From contig JAOTOL010001373.1 of the NCBI GenBank assembly GCA_034440575.1, positions 339,501 to 403,500 of the forward strand: 64,000 nucleotides of DNA, given 5' to 3'. Below the pieces are notes generated by a model. The model worked only from the letters and a program-made list of their open reading frames with translations, was not told the origin of the DNA and made no database searches. Each line of letters opens with the position of its first letter. The first letter of the stretch is position 1. The position numbers were made by a program, and so were the translations under genes. Shown here one piece after another: positions 57,368-64,000 of this stretch. The DNA comes from Imbricaverruca yamaguchii (Eukaryota; Arthropoda; Thecostraca; Neoverrucidae).

Positions 57368-57992
57368 CATTTGAAATGGTTATGCTGCTATTATATGGCA
57401 CTTCGTGTTATAAAACGACAAACGTGATTTTCCCCTTCTACCACGCTAGTCCTGGAACGAGCATCATGAGTGTGGAATATATTGCTAGCTGATAAAGAAA
57501 ATGCGTTATAAATTGCAATGGTCACTACTCAGTGAGAACAATGCCGATAGCCATTGGCACGGCAGCAACGACAGCTTGTCAAGACTAGAGAAAAATCGGG
57601 CACGCTGGATAGCCTACCATTTCATGACCACAGAAGCATCGCTTTGTCTTTACGACAGGGAGTGAGGGATACGCTGTTAGCGCCTGGATTAGACAAGGTC
57701 ACGAGCACATAGGAAGAACAGCAGCTGAGCTTTCGAGCAAACTAACTAGAAGTTTTGATCATAAATGCAACACAAAATATTGAGGCTCAAGAATCCAAGT
57801 TGCTGAAATCCAAGTCTTGTATTTGAATTATGGCTCGGGAACAGGAACGGGAGGAGGAGACGGTCACGTGATTTAGCGTTCTGGCTTACCGGTCGGTTAT
57901 GTGCCTCCGGGGTTGACCTGACCTAGAAGCCTTTGATGGTGATGCCTTTGGTGACTGCCGAGAACTTCATGCACTGGCGCACATCAAGTAAC
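57368..57992. other. No recognisable feature
   Basis: Unique AT-rich DNA. Confidence 0.45.
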
Positions 57993-58165
57993 AATGTGTC
58001 CGGCCCACTGTCATATTGTACACAACAGACTCGGCCCACTGTCATATTGTACACAACAGACTCGGCCCACTGTCATATTGTACACAACAGACTCGGCCCA
58101 CTGTCATATTGTACACAACAGACTCGGCCCATCAACATACTCACCCAGTGTAACTGAGGCTTCCT
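57993..58165. repeat. 31-bp minisatellite, block 1
   Basis: About 4.5 near-perfect units of CGGCCCACTGTCATATTGTA then CACAACAGACT, followed by TGTAACTGAGGCTTCCTC. Confidence 0.93.
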
Positions 58166-58276
58166 CAAATAAAAAAAATTTCCCAACTCAAAAAAAAAAA
58201 AAAAAAATATTTTAAAAACATTATTTAAAAAAAAATTTTAAAATATTATAAAAATTAAAAAAAAAACTTTAAAGGT
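58166..58276. repeat. A/T homopolymer-rich tract
   Basis: Runs of A up to about 20 with short TTT interruptions. A reverse-transcribed poly-A origin is possible. Confidence 0.85.
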
Positions 58277-58289
58277 TTTTTCGCGGACA

Positions 58290-58520
58290 ACAATCCTTGA
58301 GCATGCGGACGAATGCATGGGGCGCTGGGGGCATGCTGCCACCCTTTCATGGGAAGGTGGCACTTCTCCTGAGGGGCAATACTTGAGCATGTGGGTGGAC
58401 GCAAGGGGCCGGGGCCTCCACATGGGAAGGTGGACCCACCTTCTGAGGTACAAGAGCCTTTGAGCACGTTGGCGGGTACAAGGGGCATTGGGGGCGTGTC
58501 TTCCACGGGGAGGTGGTGTA
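58290..58520. repeat. ~85-bp tandem repeat, three diverged units
   Basis: Units share TGAGCATGNGGNNGAAT, GGGGCNNTGGGGGC, CATGGGAAGGTGG and a TTCTGAGG-like end. Confidence 0.7.
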
Positions 58521-58564
58521 CCTCCGGTCAGTACATACTCCTCTTGGAACGGTCAATGCTCCAT

Positions 58565-58725
58565 CACTTTATTGTGCACACAACAGACTCGGTCCACTGT
58601 CATTTTATTGTACACAACAGACTCGGCCCACTGTCAGTTGTGTTTTTTTGTACATTTTCAGGACAAGTGACTCAATGGTCCATCAATCATACTTTCACAT
58701 CAGGTGTAACAGAGGCTTCGTCGAA
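58565..58725. repeat. 31-bp minisatellite, block 2
   Basis: Two longer variants of the same unit (TTATTGTACACAACAGACTC, GGCCCACTGTCA) followed by GTGTAACAGAGGCTTCGTC, the same flank as block 1. A segmental duplication about 0.56 kb apart. Confidence 0.85.
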
Positions 58726-58919
58726 TGATCTGGGGGGGTGGCCGGCACAATTTCACTGGGGCAGCACTTTGACACACAGAAGCGCGGCCAAATGGTCCGT
58801 TTCCCTTAGAAAACAAAAATGCACAATGTTAAAAAGAAATTTGGAGATTTGCATTACTTATAACCAAAAAGAATGTCGGCATACTTTGCGTGCTGAAAGC
58901 GCTCTCTGCTTAACGACAT
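58726..58919. other. No recognisable feature
   Basis: Short unique stretch, possibly the interior of a small element ending at 58971. Confidence 0.4.
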
Positions 58920-58971
58920 ATTTCTTTTGTGTCTGGCCCCCAACCTCTAAGAAAATCCTGGCTGCGCCATT
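58920..58971 (-). mobile_element. hAT-like MITE end
   Basis: Minus strand: CAATGGCGCAGCCAGGATTT then TCTTAGAGG, closely matching the left end at 57142. The other end of this copy is not identified. Confidence 0.5.
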
Positions 58972-59077
58972 GTTCACACACCATGGTCTTCCAGCTGGAG
59001 GACGGTATAAGCAATACGCATCACCACTGCCGAGAAGAAGTCACACCAGTTGCTCCAACGCCACGTACCCACCGCCG

Positions 59078-59803
59078 GGGACCAGTAGTCTAGTGGTAAG
59101 TTGCTCGTCTCACAATCTAAAGTTTGTTGGTTCGAGTCTCACCTGTCGCTAAAAAGAACCTATCTCGCATTAAAAAAAATTATAAACTACTCGGCAAAGG
59201 TAATTTTCGGCCGCAAAGATTTTGACCACGTTTCGGATCTGCTGAAGAGGCTGGGCTGGCTCAGCGCGGAGAACCTGGCGAGTTATCACACCCTTCGCCT
59301 CATACACAAGGTGCGTCTCCATGGTGAGCCAGAGACACTGGCTCACGATCTCACCACCATGGCGGAGATTCGTGCCCGGACCACCCGTCAAGACCACAAC
59401 TTGTATGTCTCCCGGTCCCGCACCGAGATGGGGAAGAGACGCTTTAGTTCCAGAGCGCCACACATGTACAACTCACTGCCACCTGAACTGACGCGACTTC
59501 CCGTGACGATCTTTGGTCGCCACCTACGGGAGTATTTACTTGATGTGCCGCACGTGCCGGACTGATAGACTGCTCGACTTCCTGTAATTTTTTATTTATT
59601 TGTATTCTGTGATTTTGACCTTCTATTTACCTTTTGTGCTGTGTTGTTTTATCTATGTGACGCGATGTCGTAATAGCCACAAGTCAATTGTGGATAATCT
59701 CAATAAAGTCTGTCTGTCTGTCTGTCTCTTTGTCCGCGACCAATCGGCGTGAGAGATTGACGATGCTACATGACTCAACGGTCATTGTGTCGTACAACCA
59801 ATA
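59078..59803 (+). mobile_element. SINE-A copy 7, split by a LINE insertion
   Basis: The tRNA-like head (59078-59151, ending CACCTGTCGCTA) and the remainder (59726-59803, starting CTCTTTGTCCGCGACCAATC) are the two halves of one SINE-A. Joined, they line up with the intact copies with no bases missing. The LINE 3' end between them must be the younger insertion. Confidence 0.9.
59152..59725 (+). mobile_element. LINE 3' end nested in SINE-A (CR1/L2-like)
   Basis: About 130 codons of the C-terminal end of a LINE ORF2 (KVIFGRKDFDHVSDLLKRLG, then ASYHTLRLIHKVRLHGEPET, RSRTEMGKRRFSSRAP and YNSLPPELTRLP), with stop TGA at 59563-59565. A short 3' UTR follows, with AATAAAGTC and a (TCTG)n tail of five units. 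The reading frame is undamaged, so the insertion looks young. Strongly 5'-truncated, as is usual for LINEs. It is a different family from the LINE at 51290, whose tail is (TTGAA)n. Confidence 0.88.
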
Positions 59804-60337
59804 GCCGAGTACTCACCGCCGTTGAGTCTGCTCTCTCGCACGGGGTCACCCCCGACGCTAGCCCGACTTGCCCCGCACACGGCCCCGTCCACCGGTCCAC
59901 CGTACGCGACGCAACAGCCGCCCCACAACTGACCGTACGGCGTCCGACTGCTCGCCACACCGCCTGGTGCCGGCCGACGGAACTATTCACCGTCACCGCC
60001 ACACCGTTCAACTGAATGTACACGCCGAATGCACACCGTCCGCTCAATATATAATATACATATTGAGCGGATATACAATATACAATATACAATATACGTA
60101 TACGCTCCAGCAGTCTGGTGCAATCCTATGGCGAAACGATTTTTTAGTGGGCTTTGCGTGGACGGTCACTGACAGCGAAGACTGTGCCGCCTCACAGCTA
60201 TTGCCGACAGGGTGATACTGCGCCGCCTCACATCCGAGCATTCCGTCACAGTCTATCATAGTTACTGCGCGCTAGCGTTCGGCGGCAGGAAGCCGCCGCG
60301 TTTGCGGCCGTCACGTGACCATTTGCCCTGCAGCCAG
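59804..60337. other. No supported gene; GC-rich then AT hairpin
   Basis: Two overlapping frames on opposite strands. Contains the inverted repeat at 60039-60071 followed by (ATACAAT)-like repeats. Confidence 0.4.
60039..60071. repeat. Inverted repeat, 12-bp perfect arms
   Basis: TCCGCTCAATAT (60039-60050) and ATATTGAGCGGA (60060-60071) around a 9-nt loop. Confidence 0.9.
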
Positions 60338-60495
60338 GGAACGAGTAGTCTGGGGGTAAGCTGCCAGTCTCACAACCGAAAGAGTGTGAGTTCGAGTCTC
60401 ACCTGTCGCTACTCTTCGCTTGCGACCAATCGGCGTGAGTGATTGGCGACGCTACGTAGCTCGACGGTCGACGTGTCGCAGAAAACCAACAACCG
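60338..60495 (+). mobile_element. SINE-A copy 8
   Basis: A complete plus-strand copy: GGAACGAGTAGTCTGGGGGT, box-B-like GAGTTCGAGTCTCACC, and tail GTCGACGTGTCG, AAAACCAACAACC. Target duplication unclear. Confidence 0.9.
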
Positions 60496-63050
<2,555 letters not shown>

Positions 63051-63891
63051 TTAACCGCGCCGTCTTTCTTGTCAAATCCTCCCACCCCCTCTCGGGTGGG
63101 TGGGGGGCGGTTGAAGACCCCCCTCTAAAATCCAAACTAAACATCGCACGAAAACTAAAGCTGTATCATCGGAAAGCGCTCGATGAGTAGGGTCCGGGTC
63201 CACCCCACAAAAAATTTCCCCCAAAAGTGACGTCGCCAGGGGGCTAGATTTTCACGACTTTTCACGACTTGCTTTATGTTTTTTACTCTGGGGAGTTCAT
63301 TTTTGGGGATAAATGAAAAAAAACGAAATTTATTTGGAATGAGAAAAGGACAGCGAAATCGGCCAGGGCTATAATTTTTTCCCCCGCCAATTTTTTATTT
63401 TTGAAATTTGAAGATTTTGAGTTTTCAAGTTTTCTTTAATTTTCCTTCTCAAATGGGTAGAGAAGATCGAAAAAATGTTGTTGGAAGTCAACTTGTCCTA
63501 ATAAAAAACTGTTTACTTTAGCCAGAATCCTCTATTTGAACTACAATTTGGCAAATACGCAAAATTTATATGTAGTCAAAAAAAAAAAGGAAAAAATTAC
63601 ACTCGTACGTTTTGTTGCATCCCTGAAGATAAGCAAACGCTGAAAGTTTCATTAAAATGTCTGCATCCGTTAAAGCGTGACGACTGGTTGAACATTTTTG
63701 TAGGTGACCTCACTTGACCTTCACTAACCCGTTGACCCGAGATGACCTGACCTAAAAATTTTGAATCAGCATATCAAATTGATGTGGGAAGAGGTATGCC
63801 ATATTTGGGTGCGCTGCCTTGCGCCGTTCGTCCCCTATCGGCGAAAACCCTGAGACGGCGGTTGAAGACTCCCCGAGACGGGACGGGTTAA
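63051..63891 (-). mobile_element. 833-bp TTAA-flanked MITE, copy 2
   Basis: TTAA at 63051-63054 and at 63888-63891 enclose exactly 833 bp that match 37293-38125 in reverse complement (diverged, with small indels). The left terminus is CCGCGCCGTCTTTC and the right terminus, on the minus strand, is CCCGTCCCGTCTCGG. GGCGGTTGAAGAC occurs near both ends in the same orientation (63107 and 63858). The duplicated TTAA is the piggyBac-type target signature. No transposase is encoded. Confidence 0.82.
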
Positions 63892-64000
63892 GTGGTACTT
63901 AGAACACAACCTTGGCTGACACCGGAATGGTGAATTTGAGACTCTACCATGGTACTAAAATGAATGATACTAAACAATAGCTGCACTGCTCCGTTATCTT
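63892..64000. other. No recognisable feature
   Basis: Window edge; short unique DNA. Confidence 0.5.

Overview
The window looks like gene-poor, repeat-rich nuclear DNA of an animal. There are no bacterial-style operons. Instead it carries tRNA-derived SINEs, fragments of CR1/L2-type LINEs, MITE-like elements and unusually many micro- and minisatellites. The only substantial non-repetitive coding sequence (18119-19550) belongs to an uncharacterised, multi-copy protein family that I remember mainly from arthropods and other invertebrates. An arthropod, perhaps a crustacean or chelicerate, is my best guess; the species cannot be read from the sequence.

Layout. 1-9 kb: a possible short minus-strand coding exon (979-1107) with a tandem duplication of its 3' end, degraded LINE pieces, SINEs and a 33-bp repeat reading frame. 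9-16 kb: two perfect palindromes, a large 13-bp satellite followed by a shorter array of the same unit in opposite orientation, a SINE with perfect target-site duplications, and an endonuclease fragment of a LINE. 16-20 kb: a cluster of GAGAATTGGGAC motifs, a 51-bp retro-inserted SINE tail, then the broken gene. 20-26 kb: GC-rich DNA, minisatellites of 29, 45, 33 and 35 bp, and SINEs. 26.2-29.7 kb: almost continuous tandem repeat in successive blocks (21-bp, 7-bp, 9-bp, 7-bp, GA-rich). 32-33 kb: a 9-bp satellite. 37.3-38.1 kb and 63.05-63.9 kb: two copies, in opposite orientation, of an 833-bp non-coding element bordered by TTAA. 39-51 kb: microsatellites and minisatellites, including a 45-bp array of 1.5 kb. 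51.3-53.75 kb: a 5'-truncated LINE with a readable reverse transcriptase. 57-60 kb: small MITE-like elements and a LINE inserted inside a SINE.

No complete host gene is supported. Three SINE families (here called A, B and C) and a short tail-like element (D) recur. The D element and SINE-A share a 3' stem-loop and an AATAACCAACC-type tail, and SINE-C has a similar tail, suggesting that one LINE machinery mobilises them. Most long open frames in the window are only repeats whose unit lacks stop codons. Candidate exons are flagged with low confidence.
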